64,000 bases of DNA from Ananas comosus (GCF_001540865.1 NC_033640.1:7899506-7963505); one strand, 5' to 3'; shown: positions 9,473 to 20,855, counted from the first letter of the stretch. Notes: a model not told the origin generated them from the letters alone. Numbers and translations are program-made.

Positions 9473-12340
9473 TTTTTTTTTTTTGAGAAATAGGTAGCGA
9501 GCTACCTACTTCATTCATTAAGTAAAATGAATTGAGCGTACAGAGATGGAAGCAGCCTGAGCCTCCGAGAGAAAAACATATAACAGGTCAAAGAGGAAAA
9601 AAAAAGATGTGAGGAGAGGGTGAAAAGGAAGAGTAAGCCTAATGTCGCTTCATGTCAGTACGGTCCAGTCGGTCGTAAGAAGATTAACACGTTCCAGAGA
9701 GCGGGCCGCATCGGGCGTAGTTGTCTGAAAAACGGAGTTGTTTCTGTCCCTCCAGACCACCCACCAGATCGCAGCCAGTAAGGTTAGACTTCGCATTCTT
9801 AACGATTTGACAGGAATGGTAGCTAAGTCGGCCCAAAGACTTCGAACGTTCCCAAGGGTGGCAGTAGGTATATCCAATCCATCCACACTGACAAATAGGT
9901 ATCGGACATAAACGCAGGAACAGAAAAGGTGGTCACAGCTCTCCGTTGATACAGCACAGAAGGCACATTGTTGATCAACGGAAATGCCTCGTTGAAGCAG
10001 TCTGTCAGCAGTGAGTAATCTCTTCCGAAGTAATAGCCAAATGAAGACTTTGATTTTGAGCGGAATTTTCAAAGTCCAGATATGGCAGTTCAACAGGGTT
10101 CGTTGTCCCGCGTCAGTAAGGAACTGGTAGAGAGATTTGACTGTAAATATTTGGTTGGATGTCCACCTCTATTTATACGAGTCAGGTCTGTCGTGGGGGG
10201 AGTGGTGTAGAAGCAGGTTTTTGAACATCGTTAGCCGTGTGCGTCGTTCAGCAGAATTAGCTGTCGAGAAGCCACGGCAGATGAAACGCCATCTCCATCC
10301 ATTTGGATTCCAGCATTGATATATTCGGGCCTCCTTGTGCGTAAGAACCGTAAAAATGTCCAGAAATAGGGTCCGAAGGGGGGTTTCTCCAATCCAAATA
10401 TCGAACCACATTCTGATGTTTTGGCCATTGCCTAGGTCGTAGGTTACGCCGCAGATGAAAATTTCGCGGCATCGAACCACACATTTCCACCATTGTGAGT
10501 AAGGGGCGAAAGCCCTACATTCGTGCAGTGGCCTTCTTCTGACGTAGTAGAGGGATCTGATCAGTTTACACCAGTGGAGTTTTGGCTCGTTGAAGAAGCG
10601 TCACCACCATTTGGTCAAGAGAGCCGTGTTCATTGATTCCATGTCCTTGATACCTAAGCCACCTTCTCTCTTGCTTTTGCAGATGACTTTCCAGTTGACA
10701 AGGCAAGCGCCACCGGCGATTTTGGAGCACCCTTTCCAGAAAAATGCTCGTCTTAAGGCTTCTATCCTGTGTAGTACCCACTGTGGCGCTTTGAAGATTG
10801 AAAAATAGAATAGTGGCAGGTTAGAGAGTACCGAGTTGACGAGCGTTAGTCTTCCCCCAAGGGAGAGTAATTTGGCTTTCCATCCTTCAATTCTCGCCTC
10901 TATACGATTGATAACCACAGCCCAGTCCTCCTTACGAAGTTGTTTGTTGTGGAGCGGCAACCCTAGATAGCGGAAAGGTAGCTTGCCGACTTTGCAGCCT
11001 ACAATGTTGGCTAGCTTTTCGGCTTTGCGTGGGCAGGACCTGATGTAGTAGAGATCCGATTTATCCAAATTGATTTTGAGGCCAGAGGCCCATGCGAAGA
11101 TCTTCCAAACAAATAGCAGGTTTTGCATACATCGTTTCCTTGGCTCGCAGAAGAAGATTGTGTCGTCGGCGTATTGGATAAGCACCGTTTGGCAATCATC
11201 AGTTGGTCCGATGCCGCGTAACAGGTTATTTTCTCTCGCAGCCTCAGTTAACCTGGCCAGGCTGTCGGCCACCAGGAGGAATAGGTAAGGGGAGAGAGGG
11301 TCACCCTGTCTAAGCCCCTTTCTAGTTTTGATCCAATTAGTCGGAGTGTCATTGACAAGAACGGCCACTTTAGCATTGCAGATACATTGTTTGATCCAGC
11401 CCCACCATTTATCCGTAAAACCTAGCCAATGCAGTACACTTTTTAGGAAAGACCAACTGACGTTGTCGAATGCTTTTTTGAAGTCTACCTTGGTGCTTGC
11501 ACATTCCCTCCTAGCTTTTGAGCACCAGTTTATTAATTCACTTGCAGTAACGAACGAATCGGCCAACAGCCGGTCTTTGAGAAAAACTGATTGCGCTGAG
11601 GTGATGATGGTAGGCAGAGTAAGTGCGAGTCTATTGGCCAGTACCTTGGAGATGATCTTTTGGATTCCATTGATGAGGCTTATGGGGCGGAAGTCTTTGG
11701 CCTTGCGTGCTCCTTCTTTTTTAGGGATGAGACACACAAAGGAGTAGTCAGTCGGTCCAGTAAAAAGTTTATCTTCTTGGAGTTCCGTGAAGACCCAGAA
11801 GATATCTTCCTTAACTGACTCCCAGAAGGTTTGGAAGAAAAGAAGTGGAAAGCCGTCCGGCCCAGGAGCCTTGTCACTACCTAGTTGAAAGGTAGCTACC
11901 TTAACTTCATCTAGGGTGAAGGGTGTTGTCAGGGAGTCAGGATTAGGCAAGATGTTGGATTGGTATAGGCCACTCCAGTCTCCAAAAGACGGTGGGTTAT
12001 CATCTGCTTGTCCGAATGCTTGCGTAAATGAGCGGAAAAAGAAGGATCTCTTGAGCTCTTCGTTGGAGATTTGCTGACCCGCGTCGTTCTCGATAGTTTC
12101 GATGGAGTTATTACGCTTTCGCCCATTAGCCACAGCGTGGAAAAACTTGGTATTGCCATCACCTTCCTTTAACCAGAGCTGTTTGGCCCTGGTCTTCCAA
12201 AGAATTTCTTCCTCCTCTAAGATTAACGAAAGGTGTGACTTGAGCTCGGCCCGTTTGAGCAAGGCATCGTGAGACAAGTCTTGTAGTTCTTCGAGGTGGT
12301 CTATGTCTGCGACCACGAATGACGCACCTCGCACGGTTGA
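9473..12340 (-). mobile_element. LINE (L1-type non-LTR retrotransposon), 5'-truncated
   Basis: This is a non-LTR retrotransposon on the minus strand. Its 3' end is the poly(A) tail, seen as poly(T) at 9473-9484. Just inside it, the 3' tail TAGGTAGCTCGCTACCTATT is close to the tail of the SINEs in this window. The body carries reverse transcriptase and a C-terminal zinc-finger domain. The endonuclease expected upstream of the reverse transcriptase is absent and homology stops near 12340, so this is a 5'-truncated copy. I found no clear target duplication. Confidence 0.9.
9650..12334 (-). pseudogene. LINE ORF2 remnant: reverse transcriptase plus zf-RVT domain, two nonsense codons
   Basis: One reading frame runs about 895 codons from 12334 to 9650 on the minus strand. 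It begins with the pre-RT region WLKEGDGNTKFFHAVANG. The RT core follows (DKAPGPDGFPLLFF, FRPISLING, GLRQGDPLSPYLFLL) and the catalytic motif YADD is at 11162-11173. After that come SLGGRLTLVNSVLSNLPLFY and a C-terminal zf-RVT block (WTLKIPLKIKVFIWLLL, CAFCAVSTESCDHLFCSC). The frame is broken only by two stop codons, TGA at 10601-10603 and TAG at 10169-10171, each where related proteins have Trp. There are no frameshifts, so the copy is fairly young. There is no start codon and no endonuclease domain, because the 5' part is missing. Confidence 0.92.
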
Positions 12341-14640
12341 TTGATTTTGATTTTACCGTGGGGTAGTATTCATGATGTAGATTAAAGTATGTGTATGTAT
12401 GGTTATCAGGTATTGTGGATTCATGGCTTCCAATAAACGCAAGCGTCTATTGTTAATTACCCCTATAAAGTGTTAGGGCACCTTCGATTAAGAGACCTCT
12501 GAAATGCTGAAGATAAACTAGAATTGGACAAAAAGGAAATTTACAATTTATTGCTCAATTACATGGCTTTAACCAAGGGCATACCCTCAGTGTATATGAA
12601 TAGAGCGTAAAGAAAATGTATTTTTCAATTGTATCTTAGTTATATATTCTAAGATACCCAATATATGGTCAAATTAATTTTGTTGGACTCTATATGTTGT
12701 GGAGCTCAACACTATTCACCCTAAGATGAAAGATTGATTAAATTCCATATATATATGCATTGGAATTTAATCAGATTTAATTCAGATTAAACTCTAATTA
12801 TATGTATTAGAGTTTGATTTGGTTAATTGAACTTTAAATATATGTAATAAAGTCCAATAGATGATCAGATTTTGTTGAGCTCTATATATTTTGGAGCTCA
12901 ACTTTGTTTTACCATTGAATGAAATGATTGATAAATCCCATATATAACACTTGAATTTAATCGAACTTGATTAAAATCTCTGAACCTTAAATATACTGTA
13001 ATAAAGTCCAATAGAAGTTATGACTTTGAGCTTTCAATCCTAAACTATATGTATTAGATGTAGCCGCAAAATATTCTGAATTAGATCTAATTTTAATTTT
13101 AGAGCGATACAATAGCCTAAGTTATGTATTAGAGCTTAGTCACATTTTGATTGGTTCACTCCAAGGGAATCATTAAACCTAATCCTAATTAATGTATTAG
13201 GATTAGTCAGATTTATTTGAGAATTAAACTCCAAAATGTACTGTATGAATCCTAACAAATTAATTGATCAGATGTTTGATCATCTAAAATATATTTAGAA
13301 TTTGATCAAAGTTGAACTTAAATTGTGATTGACTCTAGTTTTATAATGCAGAGAATGCGAAATATTTTAGAATTGGGATGTTCGTTTGAAAATGAACTGA
13401 GTAAATTTAACGACATTTCGGTCATTGAATTGGTGGATTAGTTTAACGACTTTTCGTCGAAAAGTGGGTTGGTCACGAAAGTTTATGGGTATTGGGTATA
13501 TGGGAGTATGGTTCATGAACTTAAGATATTGGTTCATGATTTAGCGGTTCATGGACTTATTGTCATGTTTGATTCATCGGACTTAATGGTTTCAGGGTTT
13601 GATCATAGTTCGTGATCTTGTGTATGGTATGGTCCACAGAATTTGTTATGTTTTGGTCCCAGATTTTGTCTCAAAGTTCATGGACTTTGGTTAAGATAGG
13701 CTGGAATAGTTAAACTGTGTACGGGTCATGTGTAAATGTATATTATATTATGTATATTGAAGTTTATGGGTTAAGGTTTAATGATTTGGATAATGGCTAT
13801 AAGATTAGTAGGGCCCAAATTGTTTGGACTGGGCCACGTTGTAAATGGGCTCTGGGCATTCATGAGATTTGACTATTAGATTCAAATAGGCTCATTCTTA
13901 TGGGCTCAAAATTTAGATTTGATCAATGGGCTCATTTTGGGCTAATTGATTGGACTTTATAATTGAATTTTGGGCTTCTATGAAAATTGAGATTAGGGGC
14001 CTTTGGGATTCATTATGATTTTTGGATTAGGCTTTGGTCATTTGCTTGGTATATAATTTGGATTTGAATAGAAGTTGAATTTGATGTTTGTGGATGTGGA
14101 TTTTGATAATGAGAGTTTGATTTTGGGTTATTATGGGATTTGAATTGGATTCATATGGGATTTAGGCTTTGATTTAGGATTTTGGACTTAGGATTTGCTT
14201 TATATTTGGGTTTGGTTTAATTTAAGGATTTGGACTTGGTTGTATTATGATATGGGTTTTTGGTTTAATTTTAGGTTCGGGCATTGGACTAATTTGTTTT
14301 TGGGTTGATTTTGGGTTCGAATTTGATTGATGGTCGAATTTAGATCGAATTTGGGTAGATTTCGAATTTGGTTCGGATCAAAATTTGGGTTCGGGAATTT
14401 GAGGTCGAATTTGGATCCGAATTTGATTTGGATTCGAGTCGAATTTGGATTCGAGTTTGATTTTGAGTCTATATGAGATCAAAATATTTCGGTATCTGGT
14501 TCAAAATCAAGTTCATCCAAGTTTGTCAATTCCTCAATCGTATACGATATCCAACCAATTTGATCTAATTCGATCAAATTGAACAGTTCGATTATCAAAA
14601 GGATATTAATCAGAAATCTAATTAATTTTCTTTTATTTCT
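12341..14640. other. Intergenic, internally repetitive; G/T-rich on the plus strand in its second half
   Basis: The first kilobase repeats short phrases such as TTTAATCAGATTTAATTC and TATGTATTAGAG. From about 13370 to 14500 the plus strand is rich in G and T, with many variants of GGATTTGAATTTGGGTTCG, as if grown from short repeats. No gene, LTR pair or terminal inverted repeat could be assigned. Confidence 0.45.
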
Positions 14641-14873
14641 CTACTGAAAGAGAATTAAGAGAATATTTTTTTTTCTCTCTGTCTCTTAAAAAAAAAACAG
14701 AGATGCATCATTCATCATTCATCATCATTTTTTACATCTTGGGGACAACTAAGGTGGGAAGATCCCTCCTTTGCCTCCCTCTTTTTTTTTACAAAGCTCC
14801 CTCTCTCTTTCATAATCATGATTAGAGAAGTACTATCTTTCTCTCTTTCTCTCTCTCAAATATATATTTTTTT

Positions 14874-15360
14874 GAAGAGCATCGCTCTTTCATCTTTATA
14901 AAGAGAAGAGCACCGCTCTCTCTCTTTATGTACAAACTTTATTCGCCGCCAAAGGGTGTCTCTTGGACATTTCATCGAACGATTGATTAGCACGTCGACG
15001 ACGAAGTATTTCGTCGAATGATTGGTCAGTAAATGAGAGCATCGCTCTCTTTATGATCCGCCACTTTATGATCCGCCACTGAACAATTAGCGGGCGAACT
15101 TTGTTTGAGAGGAGAGCACCGCTCTCTCTCTCGGGTTCGTCGTCGGAGCGGTTGGCGGACTTGACTTCATTTGAGAGGAGAGCACCGCTCTCTCTCTCTC
15201 AATTTCGCCGTCGAGCACTTGGCGAGCGGATTCCGGGTATATCGAGCACTTGGCGGGCGCAACCCGTTTGAGAGGAGAGCACCGCTCTCTCTCTCAGGAT
15301 CGCCGTCGAGCAGCTGGTGGGCGGACTCCGTTTGAGAGGAGAGCACCGCTCTCTCTCTCA
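14874..15360. repeat. Minisatellite built around a hairpin, AGAGCACCGCTCT
   Basis: The short palindrome AGAGCAYCGCTCT recurs seven times, near 14876, 14906, 15036, 15112, 15179, 15275 and 15340. The last four copies sit in longer units of about 65-97 bp, which also share TTTGAGAGGAGAGC and a GGCGGRC-containing spacer. Each copy can fold into a 5-bp stem with a 3-base loop, extended by neighbouring CT and AG runs. Confidence 0.8.
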
Positions 15361-15544
15361 GGATCGCCGTCGAGCAGCTGGCGGGCTTTGTCCTCTTGGC
15401 GGCGAAGTCGCGGAGGTCAACGCCGTCGGCGACGGGGAGCCCGCACTCGTCGGCAAGGCGTTAGGCGTCTCTGACGACGCCGACGAAAGCGGAACGGGTG
15501 TCGGCGAGGAAGTCGGCAAGGATGATTTCCCTGGTGAGCCCCGC

Positions 15545-15625
15545 GAGCTGGGAAGTCGTGACGCCCTTGTAGACGCCGGCGCAAACCTTATGGGCGACGA
15601 GCACAGGGTCGCAATGCTCCTGGCT
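15545..15625 (-). pseudogene. RNR1: Captured fragment of ribonucleotide reductase large subunit
   Basis: On the minus strand, 27 codons read SQEHCDPVLVAHKVCAGVYK followed by GVTTSQL. This is the conserved N-terminal (ATP-cone) region of plant ribonucleoside-diphosphate reductase large subunit, nearly residue for residue. Outside these limits the similarity stops at once: upstream is a stop codon and a 14-3-3 piece, downstream an unrelated frame. No catalytic domain is present, so it cannot act as a reductase. It is interpreted as a gene fragment carried in by a transposon or by rearrangement. The match is from memory of the family; an alignment would settle its limits. Confidence 0.75.
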
Positions 15626-15658
15626 CGGCCTATACATAATTCAGCTTCGTTTGGGCAT

Positions 15659-15724
15659 TTCGTCGAACAGGTGGAGGATGCCGCTGCAGATATTGATGAG
15701 CTCGGCCTCTATCCGAGCGTGGTA
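15659..15724 (-). pseudogene. Captured fragment resembling a 14-3-3 protein
   Basis: On the minus strand the frame reads YHARIEAELINICSGILHLF then DE. It resembles the 14-3-3 helix with consensus KIEAEL..IC.GIL.LLD. It is only 22 codons long and runs into MPKRS and a stop before the ribonucleotide reductase piece. A 14-3-3 protein has about 250 residues, so this is a fragment with no independent function. The identification rests on one short motif and is less secure than the neighbouring one. Confidence 0.55.
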
Positions 15725-16251
15725 GGTGTGGATGTTGGCGTAGTCGAGGAGCTCGGGCGCAGGAAAGCTCGAGGAGCTCGAGCGCGTCGCGGCTCGTGCA
15801 AAGGGAAACGGTGGAGCGCGGGGGAGCGCGTCGCGGCTCGTGTGCAGGGAAGCCGGACTGCATCCAGAGAGCGCGCCCATGAGGGCCGCCGAGAGCAGGT
15901 CGACGGCGGGCTGGAGGAAGTGACGACGCCGTAGACGGCGTCGGCGAGCATGAGGAGCATGGCGGCCAGCACAACGAGCGCGCCGCGGCCCTTCTTCTCG
16001 AAGAGGCCGGCGCATCCGAGCTCGACGACGAGGCGGCGGTAGTCGCGGGAGGCGTCGAAGACGGCGTAGTCAGCAAGGCGGGCGAAGAAGGTAAGCATGT
16101 GGGAGACGAAGCGCCGGATGTCGCCGGAGGGGCGAGCTCCTAGTGCCGGAGGTCGCCGGAGAGGTCCACCTCCTCGGTGGAGACGCGGTGGGGCTCGGTG
16201 GAGCTCGACGGAGGCGCTCGGCGTCTCCGGCGTGGAAGAGGGAGAAGACAA

Positions 16252-16520
16252 GATGCGCGTCGAGGAAGCGGAGACCGAACTCGTAATATGGATGCCGGAG
16301 GTCGCAGCGCGGCTGTCGACGACGGGGGAGGACGAGGCCGCGGCGGGCGTTGTGCCCACACGTGGCGATGCCGCCGACGCGGCACACGAAGACGAGGCGA
16401 GCGGCCTCGATTGGCGTTGCGCACGCGGTGGTGCCGTCGACGCAGCGCACGAGGACGAGGTGCACGTCGAGGAGGCGGAGGCCGAACTCACGGGTGGCGG
16501 CGCGGCTGTCGACGACGGGG
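16252..16520. repeat. Tandem duplication of about 205 bp, cut by an assembly gap
   Basis: The block around 16252-16325 (AGATGCGCGTCGAGGAAGCG ... CGGCTGTCGACGACGGG) recurs at about 16457-16520 (AGGTGCACGTCGAGGAGGCG ... CGGCTGTCGACGACGGG). The second copy ends at the N run, which suggests that the gap hides further copies. Confidence 0.6.
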
Positions 16521-16620
16521 NNNNNNNNNNNNNNNNNNNNNNNNNNNNNNNNNNNNNNNNNNNNNNNNNNNNNNNNNNNNNNNNNNNNNNNNNNNNNNNN
16601 NNNNNNNNNNNNNNNNNNNN
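16521..16620. other. Assembly gap (100 N)
   Basis: A run of exactly 100 N, probably a gap of unknown size. Open frames that cross it are not real. Confidence 0.98.
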
Positions 16621-17023
16621 TAGAATACAATTCATCTCTCACAATGAAATATCACTTATTAATACAATGCAAACTACTTTAAGGGGCCGTTTGGTTGGAT
16701 GTAGCTGCAGAAACAGTGTAGTTGAAAATATATGCAGTTGCAAATGCTGTAGTTGTAACTACACTAGTCTGTTTGGTTTTGTACAGTTGCAACTGCTGCA
16801 GCTACATTTTTTTCTATTTGGTAATAAGAAGCTGATAATTGTATTTATGAATTTTGTCACCCCTTTAGATGGAGTGGTGAGATTACCTTCACTATGCATA
16901 AAATAATTGTATAATTTTATTAATCATTTAAACTTACTATCTATAAATAAATAGGTGGATATATATTACTATCTATAAATAAATAAGTGGATATATATAA
17001 TATTTTTATATTTTTCAATAATT
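16621..17023. other. AT-rich sequence with a probable hAT-type MITE end
   Basis: At 16682 the phrase GGGGCCGTTTGGTTGGATGT resembles hAT or PIF MITE ends, and it is followed by CTGCAG/TTGCAACTGCTGCAG palindromic stretches. No matching opposite end was found before the next gap, so the element is partial. A 25-base N run follows at 17024-17048. Confidence 0.4.
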
Positions 17024-17048
17024 NNNNNNNNNNNNNNNNNNNNNNNNN

Positions 17049-17620
17049 ATAGAGTCCGGCCTACTTATGGCTATCGATAGCACGGAGGTGTGCTCCGTGC
17101 TACCAAGTGTGTTTTTCGATAATGCGGCTTCCAAAGTTCGACGATCGCGCTCTGTAGGACTTTTGATAACCTTCACTATTGAAGTTTTGGACTAAATTCA
17201 GATTTTTTCGAATATCGATTTGACTAGTGATCAAAAGATCCAAATTGACAATTTTAATGGCCGATGTCGCGTGTGTTTTGTGGAGTTTAACGTGGTAAAA
17301 CAATCCAAATGCGATGAAAATTGTAATAGAAAATTCTTTTCACTATTTTTAGTCAAGCAGATCAATATACTGATCTTGAATTTAAATCTTTTATCATCAT
17401 TTTTCGTGAGATTTTTTATTTCAGCCGTTCAATAATTTAGACTACTTGTTTGATAGGTTAATAATATCTGAAACAAAAGTTATGAAATTTAGTTCTAAAT
17501 ACTTTCAAATAGTGTAGATCAAGTCTAATCGGAGCCGAATGTGCGATTTGGAAGCCGCATCATCGAAAACAACTTGGTAGCACGGAAGCGCGTCCGTGCT
17601 ACCGATAGTATAGTAGCCCT
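17049..17620. mobile_element. (TA)n-bounded foldback element, long type, L1
   Basis: The left end (GGCCTACTTATGGCTATCGATAGCACGGAG) and right end (CTCCGTGCTACCGATAGTATAGTAGCC, approximately) form long inverted arms that continue with TTTTCGAT and TGATCAAAAG motifs common to the whole family. The right side abuts a (TA)n tract at about 17637-17681; the left side is in an N run. It is non-coding. Confidence 0.7.
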
Positions 17621-17643
17621 AAGTTTTTATATTATATATTATA

Positions 17644-17675
<32 letters not shown>

Positions 17676-17681
17676 TATTAT

Positions 17682-18250
17682 AGTAGGTCTCCTGTGCTAT
17701 TAGAGGCACGAGGCGCTCCGTGTCCAAGCCGTTTTTCGATTGATGGAGTTTTCAATATGACGATCGACTCTGTTAGACTTGATCTTTACGTATTTGAACT
17801 ATCGTAGAAAATAAATTTGCGATTATTCCGTATCATACTCTGTCTGATCGAAAGGGTTCAAATATCACCTGGTAAGAAATAAAATCTCACAATAAGTGTG
17901 ATATAGCATTAAAATTTTCGATCAGAGATATTTGACTTATCTTGATAATAGTATACAAGATTTTTTTTATTCAAATTTAACATTTAATTTGAAGTGCTTC
18001 TACACCGGTTAAAACTTGCAAATTGATATATGCAACCATTGAAAAATATTAATTTTTGAACTCCCTTCTCGATCGGAATAGGAGTAAATAATATCGAACA
18101 AAGTCGCAAAATATTATTTCTAGATTAGTTCAATATGCTTGATAAGTTTCTACGGAGCTGATATCGTCGATTTCGGACAGCTCCATCATCAAAAATGGCT
18201 TTAGGTAGCACAGTAGGCCTCCGTGCTCCTAATCCTACAAGACCTACTTA
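17682..18250. mobile_element. (TA)n-bounded foldback element, long type, L2
   Basis: It starts AGTAGGTCTCCTGTGCTATTAG and ends, inverted, with AAGTAGGTCTTGTAGGATTAG. Both flanks are (TA)n (17637-17681 and from 18251). Only the first TA tract separates it from L1, so two elements occupy one microsatellite. Confidence 0.78.
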
Positions 18251-18270
18251 TTATATATATATATATATAA

Positions 18271-19609
18271 TAAAAAATAAAAAAATATATATATATATAA
18301 ATATATATATAATATTATTATATATATTGTTAGGACAAATACCCGCAACGAAAATGACGATTTGATTAAAGATTCGAACTAATTTTAGATAAAGAAATCA
18401 GACTTTACAAATAATCGCTAAATTCAAATAAGCCATAGTTTTCATGATCCGGAACTTCGTGCCGCGCATTGCATACTAGCTAAACGTATTCCCACTTCTT
18501 ATATTGAGGGATTAACCGGAAATATACCCCAACGTGTACCGTGACCGATAATTCCTCCTCCTGGCGAGGCCGATCTGATGAGGAAGTGACGGAGAGCTCG
18601 TTCAAACATCCCAAAATGAACTTTTTAAAAGATCAAAGTCAAAATAGATCAAAATAATATAAAGTAAAAATATATGTCTCTAATGTTCTTCTCTCTGCAA
18701 TGTTCAATTATGAACAGTGAAAAAGTACTATATAAATAAGGTTTGTTCTCCTGAATAGAACGTTGGAGACCGCCTCAACATGTCTAACTCATTAGTTAAT
18801 TCCATTTAATTCATAATGGCTTTTATGTGAAACTAGTTAAGTGCCGTGCAAGCACGTTGCACAAATACTAAAAATAAAATTTTTATAATAGACATATTAT
18901 AGATTCTGATAATAGTATTTAATCATTACCGAAATAAAAATGACAGAAATAAGAAATAGAATTAGCGAATATCATCCAGAAAAAAGAACACGGAATGCAT
19001 CTTGGTATCATTGAAAAAAAACACAAAATTCGTCACTAAACTAACTGAAAATGTCACCATCAGTCTCCCTTCCGTACAAATTGCACTGAAAGTAAGAAAA
19101 ATAATAAGTAAATATTAGTAAATCATCAGAATAGATAAAATTAATAAAAAATATAAATTTAATAAGAATTCATATAAGTAAAGATTTTTAGCTTAATTTT
19201 ATTTCTTGAGTTTTTGGAATATGTGGATTAAGCACAATTTTACTCGCAAAACTTTGCTAAATAAATTGATCTTGATAAATAAATTTAAAATACTACAGAA
19301 AAAATAAAATATTAAAATGTATATTTATCCTAATTATCGATATTAACGTGCACTGTTGTTAATATAACAACTGAATTATTTGCAATAGCCTCTCTCTACA
19401 TGCCAATGTGTGTTAGCACTATCTTGTTCTAGAGGATCAATCTAATTTGACTCATACTTCAATCCATTCAAATAATTAGTTATTAATAATTTTTTTCATA
19501 TGAAATGATAAAAAGGGAAACACTTTACCTTCATGTTTAGGACGATTAACGTCATACAAATAAAGAGTGATTGATTTGGACAACCATTCCTACAACATCT
19601 ACAACATCT
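18271..19609. other. Intergenic, no gene seen
   Basis: A mixed sequence around 18330-18830 (GTTAGGACAAATACCCGCAA, CCTCCTGGCGAGGCCGATC) and an AT-rich part to 19600. GTGCCGTGCAAGCACGTTGC at 18841-18860 is an imperfect palindrome. No open frame, RNA gene or complete element could be supported. Confidence 0.4.
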
Positions 19610-20740
19610 AAGAAAACTGCAATAGTATAGAAGTTAGTAGTAGTATAGAAGATGGCGAAGACGATAATGTGTCGGCGTCGATGACGACGATAATGATGAG
19701 GAAGATGATGACGATGTACTGGTATCGACAATGGAGATAAATAAGAAATAATATTACTAAAAAATATTTGAGAATATTTGAGAAAAATATAGATAAAAAT
19801 AAAAAAAAATATTACTAAAAAAATATATGTTTTATATTTGAAAAACATATAGATAAAAATGAGAAAATATAAAAAAAAATATGCTAAAATAGTATAAAGG
19901 CATATTAAAAAAAATTTAGATAAAATTAAAATGCCACTCTAACTATGGCAAATGCGATAATATGCCGACGCAAGTGATGTGATAATGTACCGGTGTCGAC
20001 GACAGAGATAAATAAAAAAGGATATTATTAAAAAAATATTTGAGAATATTTAAGAAAATAATAGCAAAAATAAAAAAATATATTACTAAAAAAATATATA
20101 CTTATATTTGAGAAATATATAAGTGAAAATAAGAAATATCAAAAGAATACTAAAACAGTATAAAAGCATATTAAAAAAAGCGAAATTTTCAGATGAGATC
20201 AAAATACCTCTTCAATTATGCGAATGCGGCGAAGGTGGCGAAGGCGATAATGTGTCGGCGCCGGTGATGATGACGACGACAATGTATCAGTGCCGACAAC
20301 GGAGACAAATGAGAAAGTATATTACAAAAAAAACTATTTGAAAATATTTTTCAAAAAAATATAGATAAAAATAAAAAAACGTATTACTAAAAAATATATA
20401 TTTTATATTTGAGAAACGTATATGTGAAAATAAGAAAAAACAAAAAAAAAATGCAAAAACAGTATAAAGGCACATTAAAAAAAAGAAAAATTTTCAGATG
20501 GGATTAAAATACCTCTTTAATTATGACGAATGTGGCGAACACGACAATGTACCGGCACAGACAATGATGATGAGTAAGCTGATGACGATGTACCGCTGTG
20601 AGAAAAAATATATTACTAAAAAAATATAGATAAAAATAAAATGGGATACTACTAAAAAAAATATATACTTTATATGTAAGAAACGTATAGGCGAAAGTGA
20701 GAAAATACCAAAAAAGATATGCTAACAAAAAAAATATGAT
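19610..20740. repeat. Tandem repeat, four units of about 290-298 bp
   Basis: The landmark GATAATGTGTCGGCG and variants occur at about 19663, 19955, 20245 and 20543, so the spacing is 292, 290 and 298 bp. Each unit has a GAC/GATGAC trinucleotide-rich head and an AT-rich body with TATTACTAAAAAAATAT and GAGAAACGTATA. The last unit is incomplete. It has no coding capacity. Confidence 0.85.
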
Positions 20741-20855
20741 GAATATATTGTGTGATAAAAATTATGATGAGATAAGATTGGATAGTGTAGATATGATATG
20801 CGAGAGTATTAAGATATATTCTATATTTGAGAATGCGGAGAATATTTTGGTAGGT

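Larger units (their letters stand above)
15400..16251 (-). other. GC-rich chimeric segment, coding-like, parts unidentified
   Basis: This GC-rich block has coding-like composition, in contrast with its AT-rich surroundings. Besides the two identified fragments it reads on the minus strand, at about 16130-15930, HMLTFFARLADYAVFDASRD and then LVVELGCAGLFEKKGRGALV and a hydrophobic run VVLAAMLLMLADAVYGVV. At about 15540-15410 it reads ILADFLADTRSAFVGVVRDA, a stop, and RLADECGLPVADGVDLRDFA. I do not recognise these parts. No single frame spans the block, so it is best seen as shuffled exon pieces (Pack-MULE, Helitron or similar capture) and not a working gene. Confidence 0.55.

Noticed and set aside
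9650..10093. Separate zinc-finger protein gene
   Set aside because: It is in frame with the reverse transcriptase upstream and is the zf-RVT end of the same LINE ORF2.
15317..15934. 205-codon open frame on the plus strand
   Set aside because: It begins inside the hairpin minisatellite and runs antisense to the recognised RNR1 and 14-3-3 fragments.
16070..16906. Long open frames across the N run
   Set aside because: They are held open only by unknown bases; none has a recognisable domain.
17049..18250. Stowaway (Tc1/Mariner) MITEs
   Set aside because: TA at the borders would fit, but the ends do not resemble the CTCCCTCCGT terminus and the borders are long TA tracts, not a simple TA duplication.
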